A DNA stretch of 64,000 nt, from assembly GCA_016933335.1 (NCBI GenBank), contig JAFGBD010000046.1, forward strand, positions 62,001 to 126,000, given 5' to 3'. This DNA is from Bacteroidales bacterium. GTDB taxonomy: Bacteria > Bacteroidota > Bacteroidia > Bacteroidales > UBA10428. Positions 18,132-27,518 of this stretch are shown here, in pieces. Below the pieces are notes generated by a model. It was not told the DNA's origin, searched no databases, and saw only the letters and a list, made by a program, of their open reading frames with translations. Both the position numbers and the translations under genes were made by a program. The stretch's first letter is position 1. Each line of letters starts with the position of its first letter.

Positions 18132-20903
18132 ATGTCAAAGAAAGCGATAATTTTTCTGGGGACAGGCTTTTTATTAATCATAATTGTATTTTTTTTTATT
18201 ATTTCCGGAAATAAAAAGGGAGATCAGGATTTGCCATTAAAGGCAATTCCTTCCGATGCGGCAATTGTTATACAGGTAAATGATTTCAGGCAGCTGATTT
18301 CAAACATTAAAGAAAATGATGTCTGGGAAAAACTTGCAGAAATCAGCTGTCTGAAACGTGCAGATATCCAGATGGATTTTGTTGATTCACTGATCCGGAC
18401 AAATGATGAAATAAGATCATTGCTGCTTGATAAGCCCGCATTTATCAGTACACATATTGTTGGTAAAGATAAAACAGGTTATTTGTATCTTTTTTGCATG
18501 CCAAAAGGTCTTAATGAGAAGAGAATCACAGAAATCATTAAGAAACAGGTTGAAGAATCAGGAACCATTACATCCCGTAAATATGAAGGTTTTCAGGTTT
18601 ATGATGTACGTCTGCTGAAAGAAGATATTATTAAAAATTTCACCTATTCGGTTGCTGATGGTTTACTGATCATTGGTTTTTCATCCATCCTTGTGGAAGA
18701 TGCCATCAGGCAGTTGTCATTGCAGGAATCTATTAACAAAGATGCCGGGTTCAGAAAAGTACTTAATACCATCGGGAAAAACGTTGCTGCAAATGTTTTT
18801 ATCAATTTTCAGCATGCACCCGGACTTCTTGCTTTAAAAGTCAGATCTGAATACAGGACCAGAATCAGGTCAGGTGACGATTTTGCAAGCTGGGCTGCGC
18901 TGGATTTAAATCTCCAGGAAGCCGCGATATTGCTGAACGGATTTACCCTGGTTAATGATTCAGCAAAGCAGCTTTTGCGGATATTTAAGGGACAATCTGC
19001 CAGCCGGCTGGAAGTTGATAATGTTTTACCCTCAACAATCTCATCCTTTTTAACCATTAGCCTTTCAAATGAAGGCCTTTATTTTGATAATATGAGACAT
19101 CAGCTGAGGGAAAAGGGGAAGCTTAATGAATACAACAGAAATTCTGCTTTACTGAAAAACAAATACGATATTGATCCCAATGATATATTTTACAGCCAGA
19201 TAGACGAAGAAATAACACTGGCCTTTGAATCAGTTCAATCTGAAAATGCTGAGGCAAATCATTTTACAGCTATCAAACTGAAAAGCAGGAATCAGACCGA
19301 GAAGAAACTCAGGGATGCAATCGGGAAAATTGCAGCAAAAGAAAGAGTTCTGCCTGAAAAGTACTTTTTTACATACCGGTTCGATGAAGAACTTACATTC
19401 CTGATTTATAAGTTACCACTCGATGATTTTCTTAAGTACTATTTAGGCACTTTCTTTGATTGTTGCAGTGAAAATTATTTTACGTTCATCGAGAACTATC
19501 TGGTTTTTGGTAATTCGGTCAAATCGCTGACTGAGTTTATCCGTTCAAATGTCCTGAACCAGACCCTGATAACTGATGTGGCCTATCGTGAACATAAAAA
19601 CAACCTGTCACCTAAAGCGACTGTTACTTTTTATGTTGATCTGAGCAGGGCACACATGAGCTTTGCAAAGTATGTTTTACCTGAAATTATCAAAGAGTGG
19701 GAGAATAATATCCAGGTATTTCAGAAAGTACAGACTTTTGGCTTTCAGCTGAGTCCGCAGAAAGAAATGATCTATACCAACATTTACCTGAAAAGTGTTA
19801 CGGAATATAAGGATAAACCACGCACAGTATGGGAAAGCCTGCTGGATACAACCTTTGATTTCAAGCCTCAGCTGGTGATCAATCATAATACCAGGCAAAC
19901 CGAGATTTTTATTCAGGATAATAACAACAATATTTACCTCATAAACCAGGTTGGCAGAATACTATGGAAGCAGAAGCTTTCACAAAAAATCAACTCCGGC
20001 GTCTTTCAGATTGACTATTATTCAAACGGGAAACTTCAGCTGCTTTTCAGTACCCCGGACTATCTTCATCTGATTGACAGAAACGGCAACTATGTAGAAC
20101 GGTATCCGGTCAGGCTCAGATCAACGGCAACCAACGGCATGGCTTTGTTTGATTACGATAATAACAAAAATTACCGCATTTTTATAGCAGGAGAAGATAA
20201 AAAGGTCTATGCCTATAGTAAGGAAGGCAGCCTGGTTAAAGGGTGGAATTTCGGTCAAACCGAGAGTATTGTGAGTCATACGATTAATCATTTCAGGGTT
20301 GGGACCAGGGATTACATTGTATTTGGTGACAGGCTTAGGACTTACATACTTGACAGAAAGGGCAATACAAGGGTTAATGTCAGGGAGCTGATACCAGGTT
20401 CAGAAAACAACAATTATCATGCGGAAATAAAGGAAGATCCCGGTAAGTCGTTTATTGCAATGACTGATACGGCAGGACTGGTTTACAGGATATACTTTAA
20501 TGAAAAAATTGAAAAAGTTGATATTGTGAAGTGTTCGCCGGAACATTATTTTGATTTCAAGGATATGGACGGCGACGGAAACAAAGACTATGTGTTCCTG
20601 GATCAGGATAAGCTGATGGTGTATAAACACGATAAATCGCAGTTGTTCAGCCATGATTTTGACCATACCATCGATCTGCCTCCGGTGTATTATCATTTTG
20701 CTGCAAAAGACCGTAAGATTGGTGTGACTGCCGGTAAAAAAGGGCTCATTTACCTTATCAATAATGACGGTTCGCTTTACAAAGGTTTTCCTCTCAGCGG
20801 AAATACTCTATTCAGTATCGGATATCTCGGGAACACCATCTCTGTTTTTAATCTTATAGTGGGTGGCGATGACAACTTTTTATACAACTATGTCGTACAA
20901 TGA
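18132..20903 (+). CDS. Inner-membrane-anchored DUF3352-like and propeller protein
   Basis: The 923-aa protein has one N-terminal hydrophobic segment (residues 5-26) followed directly by a lysine-rich turn, suggesting an uncleaved anchor with a large periplasmic part. Residues about 35-560 resemble DUF3352-type proteins (AIPSDAAIVIQVNDF, then several VF/NxF strands). From about 580 to the end there are repeated strand motifs such as IYLINQVGRILWKQKL, LHLIDRNGNYVERYPV, KVYAYSKEGSLVKGW and IYLINNDGSLYKGFPL, which look like PQQ/BamB-type propeller blades. I know no assigned function. It heads a tight operon, 21 nt before the lipoprotein gene. Confidence 0.8.
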   Translation: MSKKAIIFLGTGFLLIIIVFFFIISGNKKGDQDLPLKAIPSDAAIVIQVNDFRQLISNIKENDVWEKLAEISCLKRADIQMDFVDSLIRTNDEIRSLLLDKPAFISTHIVGKDKTGYLYLFCMPKGLNEKRITEIIKKQVEESGTITSRKYEGFQVYDVRLLKEDIIKNFTYSVADGLLIIGFSSILVEDAIRQLSLQESINKDAGFRKVLNTIGKNVAANVFINFQHAPGLLALKVRSEYRTRIRSGDDFASWAALDLNLQEAAILLNGFTLVNDSAKQLLRIFKGQSASRLEVDNVLPSTISSFLTISLSNEGLYFDNMRHQLREKGKLNEYNRNSALLKNKYDIDPNDIFYSQIDEEITLAFESVQSENAEANHFTAIKLKSRNQTEKKLRDAIGKIAAKERVLPEKYFFTYRFDEELTFLIYKLPLDDFLKYYLGTFFDCCSENYFTFIENYLVFGNSVKSLTEFIRSNVLNQTLITDVAYREHKNNLSPKATVTFYVDLSRAHMSFAKYVLPEIIKEWENNIQVFQKVQTFGFQLSPQKEMIYTNIYLKSVTEYKDKPRTVWESLLDTTFDFKPQLVINHNTRQTEIFIQDNNNNIYLINQVGRILWKQKLSQKINSGVFQIDYYSNGKLQLLFSTPDYLHLIDRNGNYVERYPVRLRSTATNGMALFDYDNNKNYRIFIAGEDKKVYAYSKEGSLVKGWNFGQTESIVSHTINHFRVGTRDYIVFGDRLRTYILDRKGNTRVNVRELIPGSENNNYHAEIKEDPGKSFIAMTDTAGLVYRIYFNEKIEKVDIVKCSPEHYFDFKDMDGDGNKDYVFLDQDKLMVYKHDKSQLFSHDFDHTIDLPPVYYHFAAKDRKIGVTAGKKGLIYLINNDGSLYKGFPLSGNTLFSIGYLGNTISVFNLIVGGDDNFLYNYVVQ

Positions 20904-20924
20904 CAATGTAAAAATGTTACTAAA

Positions 20925-22586
20925 ATGAAAAGAATAATTCTGACGACAAATTTGTTATTTATTCTGGCAGCCGGAGCATTTGTCTGGCAATCCTGCGTTA
21001 AGGATGAGCTTGATTTTGAGAAAATCTCAGGCACAGTTGACTATGATCCGCAGCTGCATGCTCCCCTCATCAGAGGCTCATTAACCATAGCCGATATCTA
21101 TGATGCACAGGATGAAGACTCTGTTATTGTAATCAGGGGAGATACAATCCTTCTGTATATAAGGCAGGATACCATCGATGAGTTCACCGTATCTGATTTT
21201 GTGGAGATACCTGACCAGGGAACCCAGCATTATGAAATAACATCTCCGCCTGTCGATATCATATTTCCTGCAAGCGAGGTTTATTATCTGGAACAGAAGG
21301 ACAGCTTTCAGATTACCCTTGAACACAATATGCGTTTAGACAGTCTCCTGACCAATACAGGAACCCTGGTCATGGAAATCAGTTCTAACTTCAGTTCAAT
21401 CGGGGCATTGAGGATCAACAGTCCGGCGTTATGGATCAACAATGAAATATTTGACACCATCATACCATTTAGCAGGCCAAGTGGTAACTATTACCAGATT
21501 CACAATATACCTCTTACAGATGCAAAAATAGTGGTTGACAACAGTAATCCCGACTACTCCAAGCTCGAGGTTAATTTTACCATTATCCAGGCTGTTCAGG
21601 CAGGAGATACCATCAAGGCAAACAGCAATACCAGTATCGATTTCAGTATCCGTGATCTTGAAGATTTTGAGCGTATTTTCGGATATGCAGGCGACACCAC
21701 ATTTACCCAGGATACGGTTATGGCAGTTGATGTTGGTGATCTCCTCAACGGACTGAGCGGTGAATTTGCCGCTACAAATCCCAGAATACATATCAATTAT
21801 ATACATTCAATAGGAATACCTGTTGGTTTTGATATGAAGATTACGGGGATTTTTGAAGAAGGCAGCCCCGTCGAGATTATACCTCCCAGGCAGAATATCC
21901 TGATTTCTGAGGATTACCGTCATCCTGAAATAGCTTCCGGTTTCTCATTCAGCCAGGAGAATATTTGGAACATCGATGACATATTTGTTTTTCCCCTTCC
22001 CGACAGCATAGGATACAGTATCACGGTTCTTTCCAATCCCGGCGGTGATGAGAATGCACAGAATTACCTGCTGGGAGACAGCAGGCTTTTATTTGGCGTT
22101 GACCTGGAGATTCCTCTGGAGTTCAGGGCCGATCTGGATTTTCGCGATACATTCAAGCTTGATATTGAGGATAATGAAGACGTTCAATATATTGAATATG
22201 CCAACCTGCACTACCGATTCAGGAACGAATTCCCCCTGGAAATCGGAGTTAAGCTGGTGCTGCTGGATTCTACCGACAATCACAGGGTACTGGATACAAT
22301 ATTGTTTACTGACCAGGGCAATCAGCTTTTGCTCAATGCCGCGCCGGTTGATGCAGACGGAATTACCATAAGAGACCAGGTCTATGAAATACCGGGAATG
22401 ATGGAGCTGAACCAGGATCAGATTAATACTTTCTTTAATATGGCAAACAAAGCAATTGTCATTGGTGAGTTTAAGACTTCCACTTTGGAAACCAATTACG
22501 GTGCTGTAAAAATATTAAGTAATTATAAACTCGACTTTAAGTTCGGTATTGAAACGAAAATACATTACCAGGGTTCAATTGAATAA
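20925..22586 (+). CDS. Large lipoprotein of unknown function
   Basis: The 553-aa product has a hydrophobic leader ending in WQSC with Cys24, an imperfect lipobox of the loose Bacteroidota type followed by acidic KDELDFEK, which is compatible with outer-membrane lipidation. The rest is beta-rich and acidic with no domain I can name; two halves each contain PQ/GDT-rich strands. It lies between the anchored propeller protein (21 nt upstream) and the DUF5723 barrel (20 nt downstream), so a shared role at the outer membrane is the simplest inference. Confidence 0.75.
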   Translation: MKRIILTTNLLFILAAGAFVWQSCVKDELDFEKISGTVDYDPQLHAPLIRGSLTIADIYDAQDEDSVIVIRGDTILLYIRQDTIDEFTVSDFVEIPDQGTQHYEITSPPVDIIFPASEVYYLEQKDSFQITLEHNMRLDSLLTNTGTLVMEISSNFSSIGALRINSPALWINNEIFDTIIPFSRPSGNYYQIHNIPLTDAKIVVDNSNPDYSKLEVNFTIIQAVQAGDTIKANSNTSIDFSIRDLEDFERIFGYAGDTTFTQDTVMAVDVGDLLNGLSGEFAATNPRIHINYIHSIGIPVGFDMKITGIFEEGSPVEIIPPRQNILISEDYRHPEIASGFSFSQENIWNIDDIFVFPLPDSIGYSITVLSNPGGDENAQNYLLGDSRLLFGVDLEIPLEFRADLDFRDTFKLDIEDNEDVQYIEYANLHYRFRNEFPLEIGVKLVLLDSTDNHRVLDTILFTDQGNQLLLNAAPVDADGITIRDQVYEIPGMMELNQDQINTFFNMANKAIVIGEFKTSTLETNYGAVKILSNYKLDFKFGIETKIHYQGSIE

Positions 22587-22606
22587 TCAATGAAAAGTCA
22601 GAAATC

Positions 22607-24097
22607 ATGAGACAAAAAAGATCAGGTGATCATATTAAGGCCTCAATAGCAATCTGTGCGTTGCTTATATGGTTTTCAGCAGGTATCAGGGCACAGCAGA
22701 GTAATATCCTGTACTATATGAGAGGAGTCCCCCAGTCACATTTGCTGAATCCTGCAACACAGCCGCGTTGTGGTTTTTACCTGGGATTACCGGGTGTGTC
22801 GCCATTCCAGGTAAATGCCGAAAACAGTGCCTTCGGCCTGAACGATGTCATGTGGTATAACGGAGATTCCACGATAACATTCATGCACCCTGACGGAGAC
22901 AAAGATAAATTCCTGGACCTTTTCGGAAAGGCAAATTATGTGTCTGCTGATGTCAGCACAAGCATCATTTCTTACGGATTTCGGTCAGGGAATATGTATT
23001 ATACATTTGACATTACCCAGAAGGTTTTTTCAAGATTTTCATATCCCGGGGATTTGATAAGACTGGCTCTCAAGGGAAATGAAGAAGATGATGAATTTGA
23101 TCTGAGCAGTCTCGGTGTGACCGCCATGACATATACCGAATTCTCCACGGGAGTTTCTCATGCCCTGAATGATATGATTACTATCGGATACAAGGGGAAA
23201 ATACTATTAGGGGGAGCTAACATAACAACAAAGAAGTCTGATATTCTTTTAACAACATCCACTGAAAACTGGACCGTCGATTCGAAGTACGATTTGAATG
23301 TTTCTATACCGGGCCTTACTATTGGCAGGGATTCTGCAGGGAATTTCGACCCGGATGAAATGACCATATCCGAAGATTTGCAAGCATCTGATTACATCAG
23401 TGCAATTACAGGTAATTTCGGCCTTGGGCTTGATCTGGGAATTCATGTCAGGCCGGTTGAGAACCTTACCTTATCTGCCAGCATACTTGACCTGGGGTAT
23501 ATCAGGTGGAAAAGCAATACATATAACCTGGTTCAGGATACCCGGTTTGTTTTCGATCCTGAGGTTACCTTTGAGCAGTCTGACACCGGAGTTGTGGTTA
23601 AATTCTGGGGTGAAACCGATTTTGGAGAAGCAATTCTTGACTCAATTGAGAACTCGTTTGTCAATAACAATTCAGAAACCGAGACGGCATATACAACTTA
23701 TTTACCGGCTAAATTATATCTCGGGGTGAAATATGATATCATTGACCAGATAAGTGTCAGCGTTTTATCAAGGAGTGAACTGTACAAAGGAAGGATAAGA
23801 CAGCAACTCAGCTTCTCGGCAAATTTTTATCCGATACATATGCTTTCAGCAACGCTGAACTATACGATTATGAACAGGACCTTTAACAATTTCGGTGCCG
23901 GACTTGCTTTGAAAGCAGGACCTTTCAACTGGTATATCATCAGTGACAATATTCCCCTTGTATATGCCAGGGAGATCAATGAGAATATCATTTTACCACA
24001 TAAGGCAAGAGCAGTTAACTTCAGAATAGGATTTAATCTTTTATTTGCATGCCAGAGGGATAAAAGGAAATACGGTGATTTACCATTGTTCTTCTAA
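22607..24097 (+). CDS. DUF5723 family outer-membrane protein
   Basis: The 496-aa protein has a signal peptide (about residues 13-30, ending in IRAQQ) and then a typical DUF5723 N-terminus: LYYMRGVPQSHLLNPA followed by FYLGLPGVSP. The remainder alternates hydrophobic and polar residues as in a beta-barrel, with the recurring phrase LGLDLGIHVRPVENLTLSASILDLG. The NPA motif is shared with FadL/PorV-like barrels of the phylum. Function is unknown. It closes the three-gene operon begun by the propeller protein. Confidence 0.85.
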   Translation: MRQKRSGDHIKASIAICALLIWFSAGIRAQQSNILYYMRGVPQSHLLNPATQPRCGFYLGLPGVSPFQVNAENSAFGLNDVMWYNGDSTITFMHPDGDKDKFLDLFGKANYVSADVSTSIISYGFRSGNMYYTFDITQKVFSRFSYPGDLIRLALKGNEEDDEFDLSSLGVTAMTYTEFSTGVSHALNDMITIGYKGKILLGGANITTKKSDILLTTSTENWTVDSKYDLNVSIPGLTIGRDSAGNFDPDEMTISEDLQASDYISAITGNFGLGLDLGIHVRPVENLTLSASILDLGYIRWKSNTYNLVQDTRFVFDPEVTFEQSDTGVVVKFWGETDFGEAILDSIENSFVNNNSETETAYTTYLPAKLYLGVKYDIIDQISVSVLSRSELYKGRIRQQLSFSANFYPIHMLSATLNYTIMNRTFNNFGAGLALKAGPFNWYIISDNIPLVYAREINENIILPHKARAVNFRIGFNLLFACQRDKRKYGDLPLFF

Positions 24098-24254
24098 GGT
24101 TTGACAGTATTCTCTGTTTATTCAGTAATCAGTTAAAACACTATTTCAGCCAGGATATCAGGTCTGATATTCTCTCATAAAGGATATTACCTTTCAGGAC
24201 GTTTCTCTGCCGGATCATTTTTTTGACTAATTTAGCCGGGAAAAGAACAGTTAT

Positions 24255-24497
24255 ATGGGTTTCTTAAGAACACTGCTTGTTATCATACTGATCTATTATC
24301 TCTGGAAAATCCTTTTCAGATATGTCATCATACCTCTTTTACGGAAAAGCAGTAACGTTACAGGAAATGAGCGGTCACGACAGCATAAAACCACCAGAAG
24401 AGACGGAGAGACCACCATCGATTTTATCCCTGATAAGAAGAAAATAATCAGCAAAGACAAAGGAGAATATGTCGATTATGAAGAACACAAGAAATAG
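24255..24497 (+). CDS. DUF4834 small membrane protein
   Basis: The 80-aa protein has one or two N-terminal hydrophobic stretches (residues 3-30) and a basic, polar tail with DGETTIDFIPDKKKI, matching DUF4834 of Bacteroidota. No role is known. It lies 157 nt after the DUF5723 gene and its stop codon abuts the 3' end of the convergent ATPase gene, with no room for a terminator between them. Confidence 0.75.
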   Translation: MGFLRTLLVIILIYYLWKILFRYVIIPLLRKSSNVTGNERSRQHKTTRRDGETTIDFIPDKKKIISKDKGEYVDYEEHKK

Positions 24498-25265
24498 CTA
24501 ATTGCCTTGTTTCGGCTGCAGATCCCTGATTTTTTTGGCAAGATTGGAGGCAAATACAAAATCATTCAGGTAAGTGTTATCTGAAATTAAAACATCATCT
24601 TTTGTACCTTCCCAGCATTTCAGTCCTTCATAAATAAAGACAACCTTTTCTCCGATTTCCATCACCGAATTCATATCATGCGTATTGACAATGGTGGTGA
24701 TATTGTATTCGTGCGTTATCTCGCTGATCAGGTCATCGATGACAAGTGCCGTTTTTGGATCCAGTCCGGAATTGGGCTCATCGCAGAACAGGTATTTTGG
24801 ATTCTGAACAATGGCACGTGCTATGGCAACTCTTTTTTTCATACCACCGCTTAATTCTGCAGGGAAGAGCCTGTTGACATTTTCCAGGTTAACTCTTTTG
24901 AGGCAGAAATTAACCCGTTCAATTTTCTCTTCATGGCTCTTATCGGTAAACATTTGCAAGGGAAAAATGACATTTTCTTCAACAGTAAGGGAATCAAACA
25001 GTGCAGCACCCTGAAACAACATTCCCATTTCTTTTCGCAGTTCCTGTTTTTCCTTCAGCGACATATGAATAAAGTCTCTGCCGTCAAAATAGATAGCACC
25101 GCTGTCCACTTCGATCAGTCCGACAATGGACTTCATCAGCACTGTTTTGCCTGAACCGCTTCTGCCTATGATCAGGTTTGTTTTACCCTTTTCAAAGGTA
25201 ACAGAGATATCATCCAGAACGGTTTCATTACCAAAGGATTTAAATATGTTTTCAACTACAATCAT
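24498..25265 (-). CDS. mlaF: MlaF-type ABC transporter ATPase
   Basis: The 255-aa protein has a Walker A GRSGSGKT, the Q-loop MLFQGAALFDSLTV, an ABC signature LSGGMKKRVAIARA, Walker B YLFCDEP and a switch histidine in NTHD. The signature with GGMKKR is typical of the MlaF/Ttg2A group that powers phospholipid transport between outer and inner membranes. It overlaps the MlaE-like permease gene by one base. MlaD-like substrate-binding protein is not next to it and should lie elsewhere. Confidence 0.92.
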   Translation of the reverse strand: MIVVENIFKSFGNETVLDDISVTFEKGKTNLIIGRSGSGKTVLMKSIVGLIEVDSGAIYFDGRDFIHMSLKEKQELRKEMGMLFQGAALFDSLTVEENVIFPLQMFTDKSHEEKIERVNFCLKRVNLENVNRLFPAELSGGMKKRVAIARAIVQNPKYLFCDEPNSGLDPKTALVIDDLISEITHEYNITTIVNTHDMNSVMEIGEKVVFIYEGLKCWEGTKDDVLISDNTYLNDFVFASNLAKKIRDLQPKQGN

Positions 25266-25999
25266 CAGGCCAGCATTAATTGTGTCAGGATAACATCAGT
25301 TAAAAGGATCAGGATGCTGCTGTAAACAACACCCTTCGTACTGGCACGCCCTACTTCGAGTGCTCCGCCCTGTACATAATAACCATAGTAAGCAGAAACT
25401 GATGTGATGATAAATGCATACACAACGGTTTTTACAAGTGCATAGGTGATATAAAACGGGATAAACCAATACTGGACGCCGTAAATATAATCAGCTGATG
25501 ATAATGCACCGGTTACGATTGCCGCAATCCATCCTCCAAAGATTCCAACCACCATACTGATAACGGTGAGAAACGGATTGAAGAACATAGCGGCTACCAT
25601 TTTCGGGAGAATCAGATAACTTGCTGAATTAATGCCCATCATTTCAAGGGCATCAATCTGTTCCGTAATTCTCATATGGCCAATTTCAGACGCAATGTTT
25701 GAGCCGACCTTTCCTGCAAGAATCAGCCCGACCATGGTGGATGAGAATTCCAGCAGGATGGTGTCTCTGGCAGTGAGTCCTATAAGATATAACGGAATCC
25801 AGGAACTTTCCAGATTATACCGGGTTTGAAGAGTAATGACGGCACCTATGAATATGGAGATGATGATGACAATGCCAATGGAATTTAATCCCAGGTTCTC
25901 AATTTCTCTGATGGTTTCACGGAAATATATCCGAAATTTCTCAGGTTTGGAAAAAACCCTGTACATCAGGATCAGATAACGGCCAAAATTTACAATCAT
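25265..25999 (-). CDS. mlaE: MlaE-type ABC transporter permease
   Basis: The 244-aa protein has about five hydrophobic segments and the MlaE core signature: LEFSSTMVGLILAGKVGSN, then IGHMRITEQIDALEMMGIN and YLILPKMVA. MlaE is the inner-membrane permease of the phospholipid transport complex with MlaF. Its stop overlaps the start of the ATPase gene, so both are made from one message. The 295-nt gap upstream separates it from the divergent manC. Confidence 0.93.
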   Translation of the reverse strand: MIVNFGRYLILMYRVFSKPEKFRIYFRETIREIENLGLNSIGIVIIISIFIGAVITLQTRYNLESSWIPLYLIGLTARDTILLEFSSTMVGLILAGKVGSNIASEIGHMRITEQIDALEMMGINSASYLILPKMVAAMFFNPFLTVISMVVGIFGGWIAAIVTGALSSADYIYGVQYWFIPFYITYALVKTVVYAFIITSVSAYYGYYVQGGALEVGRASTKGVVYSSILILLTDVILTQLMLA

Positions 26000-26205
26000 A
26001 ACAAATCTGCAATTTCTGAACTCTAAGATATTTATATTTTTAAAACTTTGCCTGTTTTATTTTATTAACAACTTAAGTCTTCCAATAACAGCTTTTTATC
26101 CAATACTATGTTACATATATCAATTATTCTTCTGACCAAAAACGTAAATTGATTATATTTAACCCGTACTTGAAAAAACCTAAACGTAAGCTCGAAAATA
26201 AAATT

Positions 26206-26226
26206 TCAGGAGATAACTACTCCTGA
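26206..26226 (+). other. Hairpin in the manC leader region
   Basis: TCAGGAG and CTCCTGA form a perfect 7-bp stem with a 7-nt loop (ATAACTA), 69 nt before the manC ATG. There is no U-tract, so it is not an obvious terminator. It lies in the 295-nt divergent gap (26000-26294), in which I see no gene and no convincing promoter. Confidence 0.4.
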
Positions 26227-26294
26227 TATTCCTGTTTTCAGATTGACCGGTTTTTAATGAAAGGCATGGTTATGTTATTTAAATATATATTGAT

Positions 26295-27398
26295 ATGATT
26301 GATCAAAAGAATAATTATTATTGTGTGATTATGGCCGGAGGTATCGGGAGTCGTTTCTGGCCATTGAGTAAAATGAAAAAACCAAAACAATTTCTTGACA
26401 TACTTGGAACAGGAAAAACCTTATTACAGCAAACTTATGAGCGTATCAAAGAAATAATTCCGATTGAGAATGTTCTTGTCGTCACCAATGAAGATTATGG
26501 TAATCTGGTGCTGGATCAGTTGCCAATGCTCAAGCCTGAGCAGGTTTTACTGGAACCGCTCAGAAGAAACACCGCACCCTGCATAGCGTATGCTAATTTT
26601 AAGATAAAACAGCTGAATCCGGATGCAAAAATACTGGTAGCTCCGTCTGACCATGTGATTTTGAAGGAAAAGGAATTTCTCGGGGTTGTGAAAAAGGGAC
26701 TTCAGTTTGTAACAGACAACGATTGTTTATTGACCCTTGGAATCCAGCCAAACAGGCCTGAGACGGGATATGGATATATACAGATAAACGGAGAAAAGGA
26801 TGTCATTGAATTAAACAATAGCATCAGAAAAGTCAAAACGTTCACAGAGAAGCCTGATCTGAAGATGGCTGAATTATTCATTGAAAGCGGAGATTTCTTC
26901 TGGAATTCAGGGATGTTTTTCTGGTCATTGAAAACAATTATGAGTTCTTTTGAAAAGTTGTTGCCTGAGATTGACCATTTGTTTAAAGGAGGAGTCGGCA
27001 AGTACAATACTGACGATGAGCGCCATTTCATTTCCCAGACATATCCGAATTGCCGTAATATTTCGATTGATTATGGTATCATGGAAAAAGCTGATAATGT
27101 ATATGTGCTTTGCTCTGATTTTGGCTGGTCTGATCTTGGGACATGGGGATCTCTGTATGATAAACTTGATAAGAACAAGAATCAAAATTCAGTCATAGGA
27201 AAGAATGTTTTTATATATGATTCCGCCAATTGCCTTGTAAACATACCTGATGAAAAGCTGGTTGTCATTCAGGGATTGAAAGATTATATTGTCGTGGAAT
27301 CTGAGAATATTCTGCTGATTTGCAGGAAAAAAGATGAACAGAAGATAAAACAGTTCGTTAACGATGTGAAACTGGAAAAGGGTGATGATTATATATGA
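26295..27398 (+). CDS. manC: Mannose-1-phosphate guanylyltransferase
   Basis: The 367-aa protein makes GDP-mannose from mannose-1-phosphate and GTP. The nucleotidyltransferase signature is intact: VIMAGGIGSRFWPLSKMKKPKQF, here seen as MAGGIGSRFWPLS and KKPKQFL; also VAPSDHVI, RPETGYGYIQ, VKTFTEKPDL, FFWNSGMFFW and DYGIMEKADNV. It lacks the C-terminal isomerase domain of bifunctional enzymes. GDP-mannose feeds surface polysaccharide and protein O-glycans. It stands alone on the plus strand and is followed by a terminator-like hairpin. Confidence 0.95.
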   Translation: MIDQKNNYYCVIMAGGIGSRFWPLSKMKKPKQFLDILGTGKTLLQQTYERIKEIIPIENVLVVTNEDYGNLVLDQLPMLKPEQVLLEPLRRNTAPCIAYANFKIKQLNPDAKILVAPSDHVILKEKEFLGVVKKGLQFVTDNDCLLTLGIQPNRPETGYGYIQINGEKDVIELNNSIRKVKTFTEKPDLKMAELFIESGDFFWNSGMFFWSLKTIMSSFEKLLPEIDHLFKGGVGKYNTDDERHFISQTYPNCRNISIDYGIMEKADNVYVLCSDFGWSDLGTWGSLYDKLDKNKNQNSVIGKNVFIYDSANCLVNIPDEKLVVIQGLKDYIVVESENILLICRKKDEQKIKQFVNDVKLEKGDDYI

Positions 27399-27451
27399 TC
27401 CGTATCGATCATGATGAAACGGATTGTGTTGTTCTGATTTAACCAACAAAA

Positions 27452-27484
27452 AAGGTGTCCCGATTTTTGAGACACCTTCTTTTT
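27452..27484. terminator. Bidirectional intrinsic terminator between manC and gldN
   Basis: AAGGTGTC and GACACCTT pair into an 8-bp stem around an 11-nt loop. A T-rich run follows on the plus strand, and an A-rich run precedes it (27448-27453), which gives a U-run on the minus strand. It lies between the convergent 3' ends of manC and gldN and can serve both. Confidence 0.8.
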
Positions 27485-27518
27485 ATTAATGATTGTCAGG
27501 TTTTTCTGATATAAATAT

